Assembly: GCA_963971425.1 (NCBI GenBank)
Contig: OZ020517.1
Location: 10,356,501 to 10,420,500, forward strand
Direction of reading: 5' to 3'
DNA from: Bryoerythrophyllum caledonicum
Lineage: Eukaryota > Streptophyta > Bryopsida > Pottiales > Pottiaceae
DNA length: 64,000 bases
The translations under genes were made by a program, and so were the position numbers. The first letter of the stretch is position 1. Each line of letters opens with the position of its first letter. Below, in pieces: positions 1 through 13,651 of this stretch. A model generated the notes under the pieces. The model was not told the DNA's origin. It saw only the letters and a list, made by a program, of their open reading frames with translations, and searched no databases.

Positions 1-3000
1 GTTGTCTACCACAAACTCACGACATCCTGTGATGCTCACAATGCGGTTTGAGTTGCGTGAACTCTCTTTCATAAAAACAAGTTTCCAACGGCGTGGATTT
101 TTGAATCTCGAAAGAGTAACAGCCTGCTGTATTTAATGGAAATGTTTCTCTACAAAAGAGTGGGGCAACACCTGCAAAGATGGGGGATTTAGTTAGTCGT
201 GAAATCAAAGCAAGAAACCAATTTCAGCAAGGGGCCATGCAGCACCCAGCTGCAAAGCAACGCAAGGACCAACCAAAACAGCAAGAGAAAAAAAAAACAC
301 GAAATCAGTCCATGCATGGAAGGCAAGACCGGTGTAGGAGAAGAAAGAACAAGCACGGAACCAATTCCAGCGAGGGGCCATGCAGATGCAAAGCAGCGCA
401 AGGACCAAGCACAACAACAAGAGAAAAAAAAACAAGAAAATCAGGCCATGCATGGAAGGCAAGAAAGAAGGATGAGGAAACGAACTAGTGTGTGGAGGTT
501 GGTACCGGCCGACATGGTGATGTAGCAGAAGATGGCGCCGCGGTCCTCTGCTCCGGCCACAATGTCTGCGATGTTGGACACAGCCGGTGTCCCCATAGTC
601 CCTGGCACACAGATGTTGACAGGCGCTCGAAAAAAGCGAGTTGTAGAGGTGACTCTAGGTGCGAGACTCCAAGCGTGCACACAACAACAAACATAAGCGA
701 GTTAGTTCAAGGTGAAGACTCCTTTTATTCAACAATTCAATGTAGAAGGTTTAGGTTTATTCATGGTGAAGCTACATTCTAAGACTAAACAATAAATACC
801 AAATCAGACTTTGGCCAGAAAGAAATCCAATTATTAGCATGGATGTGAAGAATACTAATGACAAAGTTTGAAATTTGACTATAATCATTAGAAAATCAAA
901 AAGAAAAACAAATATAATTAAATCTGAATTTCATTTTAGAAATAAATAAAATTGACACTATGACTAAACTGAAAGGGATAGAGCTGTAGACTAATTCAAG
1001 AAATAGAAAACATGACTTCTATGACTAACATCGCAAACGTGAAGACATCTAGAGGTTTTGGTGAGAGAATGGCTTACCACTTACAATCATACACGTTATG
1101 AAGAGCAGCCCTCACTTGTGCTTATATGAAAGTGATGTTGAAGGAACCAAATTCTCTCAGTCGCAGCCATCATTGTCCACAGATTTGCGGATAGTATAAA
1201 ATGTGCTCAAAGATGGTACTGACCAAAGCAATGAACTTGACTAAACCACCATCAGGATTCAGACCTCTATATCAAAAATCATGGTATGCTAAAGGATCTC
1301 AACTATCAATGAACACAACAATCAGCCATGACAAAACACACAAGACCTGGCCACTGCAACGTTTATGCAAATCTGTGAACTAGGCGGATTTTTGAATCAT
1401 CATCGAGAATTCTGGATGCAGTTCATGATTCAACCTTGCACTTCTTGTCTGACTTCCATGCATTGTATGCATTTTCAAAAGAAAAATTGTCTAGCGTGTA
1501 GTATCTCTACGAGTACACCTCGACAGCACATTCCAAATGCTCATCAAGACGATTTCTGAGTTTTCTTGTTGAGAAGGCAACTGATGAGAAGATGCGTTCA
1601 TCTTCGAACTTGAAGAGCAGATATTTCTGCCACTTTTATCCATTCGGACATTGCTGATCTGAGCCACGCAGAGGTAGCTATGCTCCTCCATAGTCTCGTC
1701 AGTCTCTCCGACCGCCCATCTCGCACGACCTATTTCAGATTAAAACAACACCTCAAAAGCTCGTTAAAACCAGAAACCCTAAATTATAACAAATCAAGCA
1801 AGGAAGGTAGTACTGGAAAGCAAAACGCCGAAATCACCAATGAGATTAGATCACAATAGCACCCCACTGCCCTGCAATCGGATCGGAGTAACTAGAAACC
1901 CGAAACCAACAGGCATGCGCATCGCTTCAAATGAAGCTGTCAAAGGTCCAAACACAGAAGGTTCACTTCGCAGATCCGGGAGGAAACTACGCCAACAAAA
2001 AGCGGAATAATCAAGACACCCTCAGGATTGGAAGCAAGCAGAACTTTGTGATTTGGTGACCATAGACAATGCCATTTGTAGGAAACGCTTCAGCAGTGCG
2101 TAAATGGCCCACTATTGCACAAGCATAAAACATGAGAGAGTGGCTAGGACAAGGCGATCAAATTAGATAGAGCAGGAACCACAACAAACTGATCTGGCGA
2201 GTACACACAAAATCCTTGGCGATATACAATCAACTGCATAATGGAGCGGCCATATCCCACTCTTCCCACCACGCTGAAGTGGGCGATGTACCAACTTACG
2301 ACTGCGCCAAACTGGCATCCACACAACGTTCTACTGCGCGCCCTTGGCGCCACCCTAAAACCTATCTGTCGTGATCTGGCATCTGCCAAATCTGTGAAGC
2401 AGCTAACTGGCTATTCCAATTTTGTAAGTTGGCACTTCTCATGATGAAGGTGGCGATTTGACAAGCTGGCCATTGAGTAGTTTGTTGCATCATAGCGAGT
2501 TTACAGGTGACACAGATTGCCACATGGCGAAAAGACTGTTGAAGCGCTGGATCTTTTCTTTAGTACTTTTCGTAGCCCATCTTTTACTCTCGCTTTTTGG
2601 CTATTAATCGCCCGTAAAAAAATTCCAAACTTCCACTAGTGGCCACAGTATTCTACATGTGTAGTGTCGTATTTGAACATGATAAGACTCAGATATTGAA
2701 ATGACCTCCATGTGAATGATGTTAGTTGAATAATTTTGAATCTAGAGGTGTAAGTCTTGCTGAAATTTAATACATTTTTTGTATCCTACAAAGTAAAATA
2801 CGTTCTTGTATATACAATTCCCCAATGACGTTTAAGGGCTAAAGACTCTGCATGAAATAGTGAAATTTGACGGAATCAATTACCCCTTGAAGGATCATTT
2901 TCACTGGAGAACCCTTTCCATTTTAGGCAAGTTCCTATGGTCTCAATTTTGATCATGAATTTTTGGAGTTTCTTATGAAGATGCAGCATAGTGGTAGCTT

Positions 3001-5259
3001 TTTGGGAAATTATATATTTTTTCATAATGGACCTTTGAAAAGAAAGTCATGTTATTCTAAGTGCAAAACTAGGAACTTTGGGCATCTCCAAAATTTTACT
3101 AGAAGTTTCCATTGGGATTAGGATTTTTGATATATAAAAATATTATTACTATCTTTGAGTTTGTAAAAAAAATAAAAAAATCTTTCAGTGTAAAAAAGTG
3201 TTTTGATCCAAGTAAAAAAAATTCACACATTGTTGGGCAAGGGGGGAAAAAAACTTTTCCTTGCACTTCAAACGCTATAATCTTCATATCCGTGCGGTGG
3301 ATTGCAACCAAAAAAGTATGGCATGGTCACATAGAAATCTATTTTAAGATCTTGTGGTCAAAATTCCAAAAAACTTCCTTTAAAAATGTGCTTTTCATGC
3401 TTCTTTTTACAGTGGTAGTATTGGTCCATTCTTTTGTGAGCAAAATTAGGCGTGGTCTTTTAGGGGTCAAGCCAACTGCAACTAGAAATATTCAGTGGCG
3501 AATTAACCCTTTAAGGACCAAGGAAAATTAGAAGAATCTTTACTCCATTGATTAAAAACTGCCTCTGAGAATGCAACCAAAGGATATTTTTCTAAAATTA
3601 CATGAGATGATGCGGTTTTGAAGTTGAGAATTCTGACCGTGTGGATTGAATGATAATTGTAGTCAAAGTGAAAAAGAGATTGTCCCCTAGTGGGACACTT
3701 GGTCCTTTAGGGATTAGAGGTATTGGATAGCTCTCCATGCGAGCTAGTCACTGGTGACTTTGCTTGGAAGTCTCAAATTTCTCCTTTAGGACATTTTTTA
3801 TATTCAAATACCATGACACGGTCTTGAGAACCCTCCCCATGATTTGGGTGTACCACGGTAGTACCACTAAGCCCAGGGCAAATTGACCCCCTTATTGGGA
3901 GTTATCCGAGGTAGGCCCCGTCTTAATTGCATGGGGTCATTTTTCTGGCCCACTTATTTTGGGGGGTCGAGAGGCATTTTTGGATTTCTTTGGGACAAAT
4001 TTTGGGCCAACGGTCATTGTTTACCCCTGAGGACCTTTCCTTGCTATAATTAGGGCCCATCCAAAAACAAAATAGGGGTGAGGTTTGGCTCCACCACCTC
4101 GTTGCCCCCTTGGGTAACTTCCAACAAGGGATTCAGTTTGCCCTGGGCGTACTATTAAGTACTTGTTTTTGAGCATCTCCATCCTTTGCACTCCAACCCA
4201 GGCAAAGAAAGGTGGAGACGTCCCGGCAGAGGGAAGCTCACGCTTTGTTTGCCGTGACTCAACCGCACTGCAACGGGGAAGACACTCTTGCTAAAAACAA
4301 CAAAATTGCTCCTACATTTGCATTGAAAGAATCCACAAACAACTCACATTGTCATGTGGGCGCCACCACATGTTCAACTCTCACTTGTTGCAATTGCCCG
4401 GGAAAGTGAGCCGTGCCCCCGCCATACTTTGCAGTTTCTTGATGGTGGTGTGTGTCCGGCCAGAGTGGGATGGCATGCAGCATGGGTGCCATGGGAAGCC
4501 CATCGGCCAAGGATGCCCCAACTTAGGCGTTTCTGCCGGGGCGACGAGCCCTGTTGGAGATGCGCGTAGCTAAATCATAGAAACTAATGGATAATTACTT
4601 GTGTCTTGGAAATCTCCCCATGTTTAGCCCTTAAACGCCGAAGCAGCCATAAATTGGCTTCTTTGATGACATTGTTGGATAATAATCAACGTAAACAACT
4701 GTTTTTCATCCAATTTTTTTTAGGAGAGTTCCTTGTATGTACAAGCATTAGATGATGATGAAACTCGCCTCATTGAGGTAATCATGTTTAAGCATGAAAG
4801 AAAATGCTCGTTACAGAGATCTCAATACAATAAAATTGAGAAACTTCTAGCTTTAGCTCTAGATCTGAATTCAAGCCATTAAAATGATGTTTTTTGAATT
4901 TGAGTCCAACTAATGAAATGAAGTTAATAATGTCTAGTTTCCATACCATTTTGAAAATTAAAATAATACGTAAAATTGAATAAGTTATTGCAATTTGAAC
5001 TTGGACCTATAACCGTGGTTCTAATTTTAGCCGAACACGGAACTTTTATTTATACCACAAGTTTTGGCACTATAATGTCCACCTTTGGTGAAATTTTCAG
5101 AATTGTTTAGCATAATTTGTATTTAATATGACTTTTCTTCACTTTTTCTTCAGAAAATCAGAATAAATTCATATTTCCACAAAAAAATCTGTGATTTTTG
5201 TAACATAATTGAGACATATGATCTCATCTCTAAAAAAAATTAAAAAAGAATTCCACTTA
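1..5259. other. Gene-poor left flank
   Basis: I see no convincing gene here. ORFs are short and mutually overlapping. The stretch holds a purine-rich tandem duplication (216-463) and AT-rich repeat debris. The part at about 2640-2860 matches, with many substitutions, about 61223-61410. The part at about 3120-3530 shares words such as 'ATCCGTGCGGT' with 51590, 54041 and 55283. These are members of dispersed repeat families. Confidence 0.5.
216..463. repeat. Two-copy purine-rich tandem duplication
   Basis: Unit 1 (216-327) and unit 2 (359-463) both run from AACCAATT through GGGGCCATGCAG, GCAAGGACCAA and an A-rich run to CATGCATGGAAGGCAAGA. They have diverged by substitutions and small indels. 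Reading frames across it look lysine/glutamine-rich because of composition, not because of a visible gene. Confidence 0.7.
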
Positions 5260-5798
5260 GAGCCGCTTCACACTTCGTGGCCAAGTCGAGTGGCCGTCGA
5301 TTTCCACCAATGAGATTGCTGGAATGGCGAAAGTCCGGACTTTGGGCCTTCGCACTTGTGCCCAAACTCTAAAGGCCGTCGTCCTACATGGCAACACTTT
5401 TGGGTTGTTTTGGCGCCAAAGCGACGGCCTCCCGAGCAAAACTTGGGTCGCCCATTTTTGTCGATCCAAACTACAATCGAGAGTCCGTCAAATTTGTGAA
5501 CAAAATAATCAAAAACTAACAAGATCTGGACCGTTAGATGAAAGAGGCCGAATTCATGGGGTGATTTATTTTTGGCTAGTTTTTTTGGCTGATTTTGATT
5601 GGCTGGTTTTTTTTTGGCGTAATGATATGGGGTTTGGACTTTGGACTTGGCCTTTGGGGCTTCACACCACGACCGACCAAACCTTCAGTTTATTTTATTT
5701 AACGTATTTTTTTGACTAAAAAGTTTGGCCTCTCGCCATAGTTTGGCCACTCATTTTGACGGACGCTCACCCGACTTGGGCATAGTGTGAAGCGGCCC
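5260..5798. mobile_element. PIF/Harbinger-like MITE, copy 1
   Basis: The ends are inverted repeats: GAGCCGCTTCACAC at the left and GTGTGAAGCGGCCC at the right. TTA stands just before the left end and TAA just after the right end. No transposase is encoded. The sequence is clearly the same family as 16280-17001, sharing TTTCCACCAATGAGA, the CTAACAAGATCTGGAC-like word and TTTGGCGTAATGATATGG. A 3-bp TWA target duplication with G/C-rich TIRs fits PIF/Harbinger (Tourist-like) MITEs; the superfamily is inferred. Confidence 0.7.
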
Positions 5799-7402
5799 TA
5801 ATATTTGATGAGAAACTAGAGCATGCAGTGGATTGAAAATTTAGATTGATGCCACGGTCATAAGCTCCGTCGTTTAAGGGTTAAATACGAGGAACTCCGT
5901 TTTTCACGCCTACACTCATCCCTTAACTGTAGTCTAGTCTATAGATTTTGAAGTCCATTTGCCACTATTTTGAGCCGGCTCTGCAGGGAACTTGTTGTTG
6001 TGCGAAGTATCTTAGAACATTCAACGACAGTTTCTTCGAAGTCCAAATGATGTGAGCATCTGACCTGAATCGTCCGGTAGTTATACTAAAGCATTGCAGA
6101 ATACTTGTGAAATGAATATACTTTTATTCAGCACTGCTAATGGTTTCACCATTCGGTCAAGGCAAACATTTTATCGTTATTTACCCTAAAATTTCTTTAA
6201 CTGATTTTTACTTCAAATCTGTCCATTTCTGTGGAGAAAACAATGATCTAAAAAAATTAAAAATGACATCCTCAACTGTATGATCTTAATCATTAGAAGA
6301 CACATTGAAAGACTTAGTTTTGGAGTACTTAGCAATAAAGTTTTTTTTTTCCCCCCTACTTTTGTGGTCATTGGTCACCTCCATCACAAGTTCTAACCTA
6401 CACCCTTGGATCATGAATGCCAGAGGTTCTAGTCAAAGGGACAGGTTCGGGAACATGAAACTCCTGCCTCGGGAACATGGTTCCCAATAGAGTGCCTACC
6501 CTCGGAACATTCCAAAAACCAAAAGGACAATCAGCAGACGCCGCCACCGGTCCAGCCGGTTTACCAGCCGGTGCACCAGCCGGTCCCACTCCCGCACCCG
6601 CTGCACCTTGAATCGATCTCCAAGGTTGCACCATCGGCGAGCTACATGAACCTTACTCGACACTCGTCGTCGTCGTCGTCGTCGTCGTCTCAGATTTCCA
6701 CTTTGCGGCGATCATCACCTCACCGCCATCAGGCATGAGGTCTACTCGTCTTGTCTCGCCGCTTCTTTGACACTTCCGGATCCGTTGGAGCATCGGTCGT
6801 TTCCATTAGAGAAGAAACGGATTCCTGACGCTCTAGGATCGCGCGGGAGGGCGGGAGCGGAGGATTTGCGGATTTCGTGTTTCTGGTGAGTTCTTGCGGT
6901 AGAAGTTTTTGGAGAGGTGGTGTGCTGCTGCTGGTGGCAGAGAGGATGGAATGAGCCTGTTTCTGATTAGTTTCTTGCGGTTGGGAAGATCGTCGTTCGT
7001 TGCTGCGGTGGAGAGTTTGGTGGAGCGAGGGAGTGAGGAGAGGGAGTGAGCGTGTAGAGGTTGCGCAGTAAGTGTGCTTGGATTAGTTTTTGCGTTTGGA
7101 AGATCGGCGTTAATTAATTCTTTTTCGGTTCTTTTTTTCGCGGTAGGAGGGAGCGGGAGGGAGTGAGAATGGAGAGTGAATGTGCAGTTGGAGAGGTTGT
7201 TCCGAGGTTCTGGGATTTTGATGTTAGGCTTAGAGTTTTAGCGGTTCGTTTCTTGGTAATTCATGTGCTGGAGTGATAATTGTAGATGTTAGCATTGGCG
7301 TGAGGAAGAAGGATTCATTTTTGGTCGAGGCGGGCGGGCGGAGGAGAGAGTACTGTTCGGTGTGCTTGAGGATCTTCTTGTTTGTTGGACGTTGCAGCTG
7401 CC
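5799..7402 (+). promoter_or_regulatory. Upstream region and probable 5' UTR of the ABCB gene
   Basis: This is non-coding sequence before the ABCB start. From about 6500 it becomes GC-richer. It includes a short GCCGGT-rich repeat (about 6550-6600) and a (TCG)n microsatellite at about 6664-6691. I could not locate a convincing TATA box or transcription start. Confidence 0.4.
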
Positions 7403-10400
7403 ATGGCGGACCATCCAATTCCGGATGTTACAGTGCCTGTAGCGGCCGTGTCGACGGCCGCTGACAAAACGCCGGCGCTTGGCGTCGATGTTGTGAAGGA
7501 CAAGGCGATGAAGAATATGAGCGAGGAAGAGAAGAAGGCTGAGCAGAAGAAGGAGAAGGAGAACGCACATGCCGTGCCATTCCGCAAGCTTTTCACGTAT
7601 GCTGATCGGTGGGATTATCTGCTTATGCTCGTTGGTTCCATCGGGGCAATTGGTAACGGAGTATCTATGCCTCTAATGACGATCATCTTCGGTGATCTTA
7701 CCGATGCCTTTGGCAACAGCCAAACTTCTACCAGTGAAGTGGTTCGCGTAGTCTCGGAGGTGTGCATTCTCTTTCAGCTTCCTGCTCAATGCTTTGCGTG
7801 GCATTTAACGGTGCATTTGGTTGTTTCTCACATTATTGGTGAATGAGAAATAATAAGAATGAGAATTACATGTGACGAGGTTTTAATGTTTTACGTGCGA
7901 TATGTGGATTGCGGAGCTGTTGTGAATATTGCGTGTTAATTTGTAGCCAGCGTTGAGCCTTAGTAGTCCAAGTACGGATCATATATGTTTGCAACTATAT
8001 AGAACTTGATAGTTAAAAACTGAGGTATCAAAAAGGTCGTCCGCTTTGAATTCGATTTCTTGTGCCCTTACGTTATATATTAAAGCGGCTATGCATGAGA
8101 CCACAAAGAGCAGCCCCTGTCGGATTTGTGATTTTGACACGTCGAGAGAGTATTTGACGTGTGCAGGTAGCTATAAAATTTGTTTACCTCGGTATTGGAG
8201 CTGCAGTTGCATCATACTTGCGTGAGTTTTTTTATACTTTAGGCTTCCCATTTTTCCTGTTCAGTTATCTGTCGTTTCAGCTATACTTCTATACTAATGT
8301 GCATTTTCGCGTTTTTATGAGACGAATATGTGCAGTTGCTCTGACTTTTCAAATTGACTCCGATGTTCTAAATTGTTGTATTTGGGTGTAGAGGTCACCT
8401 GTTGGATGATAACTGGAGAGCGTCAGGCAGCGCGTATTAGGAGTTTGTATCTTAAGACGATTCTGAGGCAAGATATTCCATTCTTCGATTCAGAGACAAC
8501 AACAGGCGAGGTGATTAGCCGGATGTCTGGTGATACTATACTTATCCAAGATGCAATTGGCGAGAAGGTACTCCCTTTTCACAATATTCTTCAGTATCGA
8601 TATAGCTTTACATGATAAACGGTTTTTGATGGTTTCTTTTAAAAGTGGCCATGCAGGAAGTAAAATGACTAGCAAAGATTTTGCCATTGTAGCAGGACTT
8701 AGGAAGGGATTTGCTGGACATTTTATGTGCGGAATTCTACGGTCCAGTGTTCAATGTGTCACCAGTTCTCTACCTAGTGCGTGGGCTTCGTTTGTGTGCC
8801 TCGGTTGCTGGGCAAGATACGAAAAAGTATGACATTTGGTTTCATGACAGGTCGGCAAGTTCACGCAGTTCATCTCCATGTTTCTTGCTGGATTTGCTGT
8901 GGCATTTGCGAAAGGCTGGAAATTGGCACTGGTAATGGTGGCCACAATACCTCTCTTGGCTCTCTCAGGCGGCCTCATGGCAATGGTGATGGGTAAGATG
9001 TCAAGTGAAGGGCAGGATGCATATGCTGAGGCAGGCACAACCGTGGAGCAAGTGGTCAGCTCTATTCGTACGGTGAGAAACCGGCTTTGTGGGTGCTTAA
9101 TTTAGAGTGACATGTGTTTTGTTTTAAAGGTCATTATGGTGGACTCACTTTTTCATTGAGCTCATTAGTTGAGCTCCATTCTCGCTCGAGTCTCGCTCCA
9201 TTCTCGCAACTGATCAATGAGATTTATTAATTGTTTTTTTATGTAGGTTCTATCATATACTGGCGAAAAAAAATCAGTTACTGAGTACGATCACGCAGTA
9301 GCGAAGGCTGAGAAAACGGGAATCAAATCAGGAACAGCTGCTGGTTTCGGTCTCGGTTTTGCACTTTTCATTATGTTCGCTAGCTATTCGCTGGCTCTGT
9401 GGTATGGTTCTATCCTTGTGGTCAATGACGGCTTATCTGGAGGGGACGTAATCTCCGTTGTATTCGCTGTTCTTACTGGTGGGGGGTAAGTGGTTCCTAT
9501 GCTCTTGTTTTTGTGAAAGATTTTTTTTTCCAGCTCCTACTTCTGTAACTTTCGTGGCGTAGTTTGCCATTGTTCACTCAAAACTGTACACTATTGTAGT
9601 GTCTCTTTGGTACAGACTGTGTTTATTGGCTGACGATGCTCCTCTTGCTTCTGTGATGTGACTAGGTCGATAGGCCAAGCTGGTCCGTGCATTCAAGCCT
9701 TCGCCGCTGGTAAAGCAGCTGCATATAAAATGTTTGAGGTCATTAACCGCAAGCCCGTGATCGATGCATACGACTTGAGCGGTGAAATTATAAATGATTT
9801 TCGAGGTGGTGTTGAGCTACGAGACGTTGACTTCACCTACCCGAGTCGTCCTGATGTACCCATCTTCAGAAACTTCAACCTCTCTATCGCTGCAGGAACC
9901 ACTGTCGCATTAGTTGGAGAAAGTGGAAGGTGAGTTCTTTGAATTTCTTGTTTGATTATCAACTGGTTGCTTCCATGTTGTGTATTTTCATATCCATTTC
10001 TACCTGTAGTGTTTTGAAAAGAGTTTGATGGTTGTTTGTTGGTATGCAGTGGCAAATCGACAGTTGTGAGTCTCGTGGAGAGATTTTACGATGCCGACCG
10101 CGGTCAAGTACTGGTAGACGGTGTGGATATTAAGGCCGTTCAATTGAGGTGGCTGAGACAGCAGATTGGTCTTGTGAGCCAGGAGCCTGTGCTGTTCGGT
10201 ACGTCAATTAAGGACAATATTGCCTACGCAAAGGATGGTGCTTCAGACGAGGAGGTGGAAGCTGCAGCTGTATTGGCCAATGCAGCGAGCTTCATCACCA
10301 AGATGCCCAAGGGCTACAATACACTAGTGGGAGAGAGAGGTGTTCAGCTTTCAGGAGGTCAGAAGCAACGTATTGCAATCGCGAGAGCCATTTTGAAGAA

Positions 10401-13260
10401 TCCTAAGATTCTTCTGTTGGATGAAGCAACGAGCGCTTTGGACGCACAGTCTGAACATGTTGTTCAGGAAGCACTCGATAAGGTTATGGTTGGTCGTACT
10501 ACAATTGTGGTTGCACATCGGCTCACTACAATCCGTAATGCAGATCTCATTGCCGTCATACAACGAGGGGTGGTCGTGGAAACAGGTACATGTTGAATAT
10601 TCAAGCAGGACTGTGTCCATTACTTTCTGTTTACAGCTGCCAGTGTGGGTTGGGGTAGTTTTATAGATCTGGTGGTAAATGTGCTGAAACCTGCACTTCG
10701 AGCCTGAACACACGTTCTGGTGTTGTAGCATTCGATGTATTCTGGGGAGTTTAAAGGAGCTTACTTAATACATTTGAGGGTGTGCAGGGTCACATGATGA
10801 ACTCCTTTCCAAGTCAGATGGAGCATATACACAGCTGATTCGTTTGCAGCAGATTCACAAAGAGCAGGACGATGAAATGTACAAAGATGTGACTCAAGAG
10901 GATGCGACCGATTCGATCAGCAGATCACTTAGTAAAGGCTCACGAAGCAGCCACGGACTTAGTCTGCTCCGCAAGTCACTAAGTGTATCTCGTAGTATCA
11001 ATGACCAGCTTGGAAGGAGTAGAAGATCCGATACTACTGACGTCGAGATGGGTGACAAGAAAAAGAAGGACCGCAATGAATCTTCAATTTTCCGACTGGC
11101 CAGATACAGCAAACCTGAATTTCCTTATTTCATTGTGGGTTCTCTTGCCGCTCTTGCGAATGGGACTACATTTCCGGTCTTTGGACTTCTTCTATCAAAT
11201 CTTATTTCTACTTACTATATATCAGATTATAAGAAACTGAGAGATGAAGCGAACTTCTGGTCCCTTATGTACTTGGTACTAGCTATTGGCATATTTATCA
11301 TTTGTCCAGCACAATTCTACTCATATGCGGTGATAGGCCATCGCCTTATCCGTAGGCTACGTAGGCTAACCTTTGATAAGGTGGTGAGGAACGAAGTGGC
11401 GTGGTTTGACGAGGACGAGAACACCAGGTGAGACAGCTTGGTATTTGATATTTTACTTCCTTACTTTCAATCCCACCCTATTTATTTGCATCTTTGCCAT
11501 ATTCTTATGTCAGTCCACAGTCGATACACTTGCCGTTAAATTTATGTTCTCTTTCGATTGCAGTGGCTCTATTGGTGCACGCCTTTCAATGGATGCAGCA
11601 GCTGTGAAAAGCATGATTGCAGACACCTTCTCCCTTGTCATACAGAACATCGGTACCATCATTACTGGACTAACAATAGCCTTCACCGCCAATTGGCAGC
11701 TCTCGCTTGTGGTCCTCGCCTTGGTTCCACTTCTAGGTTCACAAGGGTATTTTCAAATGAAGATGATGAAGGGTTTCAGCAACGATGCTAAGGTTTGCCT
11801 CACCTTTTCATCGCATGTTTGTCTACATGCGGCTTTCATATTATAGCGTTTGCTAGCATGCAATTCTGTCATTACCGTCTGTAGTACTTGGCTTCTAGTT
11901 TTGAGTATTGTGTAACTCCTTGTGGTGTGTTCAGGAAGCATACGAGGATGCAAGTCGTGTTGCAAATGATGCAATCTCAAGTATCCGTACAGTATCTTCT
12001 TTCTGCGCTGAAGAAAAGGTTCTTACTTTGTATGAAAAGAAATGCGAGAAGCCCCTGAAGAGTGGAATACGGCAAGGTTTTATCAGTGGAACAGGCTTGG
12101 CCTTCTCCAACTTTGTTCTCTTTGCCTGCTACGCACTTGCATTTTGGTATGGAGCGAAGTTGGTGGAGCAGAATAAAACTTCCTTCGGCAATGTATTCAA
12201 GGTGTTCTTTGCCATCACCATGAGTGCTATTGGTGTCTCACAATCCGCCAGTTTGACACCTGATTTAACCAAGACCAAGCTCGCTGTAAATTCTGTGTTT
12301 GAGTTGCTGGATCGTAAGTCACGCATCGATCCCTTTGACGTCTCTGGGAAAACATTGAAGTCAGTGAAAGGAGACATTGAGCTCCGCAGCGTGAGCTTCA
12401 CTTATCCGTCCAGGCCCACAATTCCCATTTTCAAGGATTTGAACCTCACTGTGCGGGCTGGCAAGGTCTGTTATTTCTGGAACTCTCGTACCGTCCATGT
12501 GATCACTCCACAATTTTATTGAGGTGTAGGCTCTTTTGCACATTATAATCGTCACTTTTCTAATCCTTGCTCAGGTACTGAATGTGGTTCGTTGTTGTTT
12601 AATGTTGAACAGACTGTGGCACTTGTGGGTGAGTCGGGGTCGGGCAAGAGCACAGTGGTCTCTCTACTTGAGCGTTTCTATGATCTGGATGGTGGATCGA
12701 TCCTGCTTGATGGTGTTGATATCAAGGAGATGCCGGTGCGTTGGCTGCGACAGCAAATGGGGCTTGTGAGCCAGGAACCTGTTCTTTTCAACACTTCCAT
12801 TAAAGCGAACATCGTCTACGGGAGAGATGACGATGTCACAGAGGCGGAAATCGAGGCTGCCGCCAAGGCTTCCAACTGCCATAAATTCATCACAGCTTTA
12901 CCTGAAGGATTCAACACAGTCGTTGGGGAGCGTGGTATTCAACTCTCAGGAGGCCAAAAGCAGAGAGTGGCTATAGCAAGGGCAATCGTGAAAGACCCCA
13001 AGATACTGCTGCTGGACGAGGCAACGAGCGCTCTTGACGCTGAATCCGAACACGTTGTGCAGGAGGCGCTTGATCGCATCATGGTAAACCGAACTACCAT
13101 AGTCATTGCTCATCGTCTATCCACTATTCGAAATGCTGATGTCATCGCAGTGGTGAAGAACGGCGTGATAGTGGAGCAGGGTACGCACAACGAGCTCATG
13201 GCTCGGGAGAATGGTGCATATCATGCTCTCGTACGTCTTCATCTCTCCTCTTCTCATTAG
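7403..13260 (+). CDS. ABCB: Full-length ABCB (P-glycoprotein/MDR-type) ABC transporter, 11 exons
   Basis: Exons: 7403-7759, 8167-8221, 8392-8567, 8851-9072, 9247-9485, 9666-9929, 10050-10585, 10788-11427, 11564-11792, 11935-12465, 12613-13260. All junctions are GT-AG and in phase, giving 3897 nt and 1298 residues, the usual size of plant full transporters. The order is acidic/lysine-rich N-terminus, TMD1, NBD1, charged linker, TMD2, NBD2. NBD1 has Walker [10 protein letters not shown] (about residue 434, split by an intron), LSGGQKQR, Walker [13 protein letters not shown] and the VAHRL H-loop. NBD2 repeats them (GESGSGKST near 1088, [27 protein letters not shown]). No lesion is visible. Plant ABCBs are ATP-driven membrane exporters, several of auxin, but the substrate here cannot be read from sequence. 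The ATG at 7403 (MADHPIPDV) is chosen as the first in-frame ATG with coding-like sequence after it. Confidence 0.96.
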
Positions 13261-13651
13261 TTCTCACTGGCAATTTTTATTGCTGCATCGTAGGTTTAAT
13301 ACCGTGTCCTTCTCTTCCAAGCATAGAAGCCCCCCTGGTCAGCCCGAAGGGCACGATTCTTTAGATTGAGTTTGTCGAGGAGCCAAACTCTTTTAAGTTG
13401 ATTGCAATTTTGATTATCTAGTACAGATCCTTCATGAAAATATATCATGGACAAGCAACCGCACTTGCTGCTTACATGAGCTGGGTAGCTGAAGTTGGTG
13501 ACCCCTTTTCTGCTGTCATATTTACCTGTAACCTGAGCCTCAACCTTCTTGATCAATAAGTATCATATCTGACAGAATTGAACTAGATCTGAGGTTGCAA
13601 CCGCGTCTGTGTCATAAGTGCGAACGTTCCTGTCAATAACGTTCTTCAGAT

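Noticed and set aside
441..680. Minus frame with NICVPGTMGTPAVSNIADIV
   Set aside because: It looks mildly protein-like, but I recognise no family, the flanks show no convincing exon borders, and nothing adjacent extends it.
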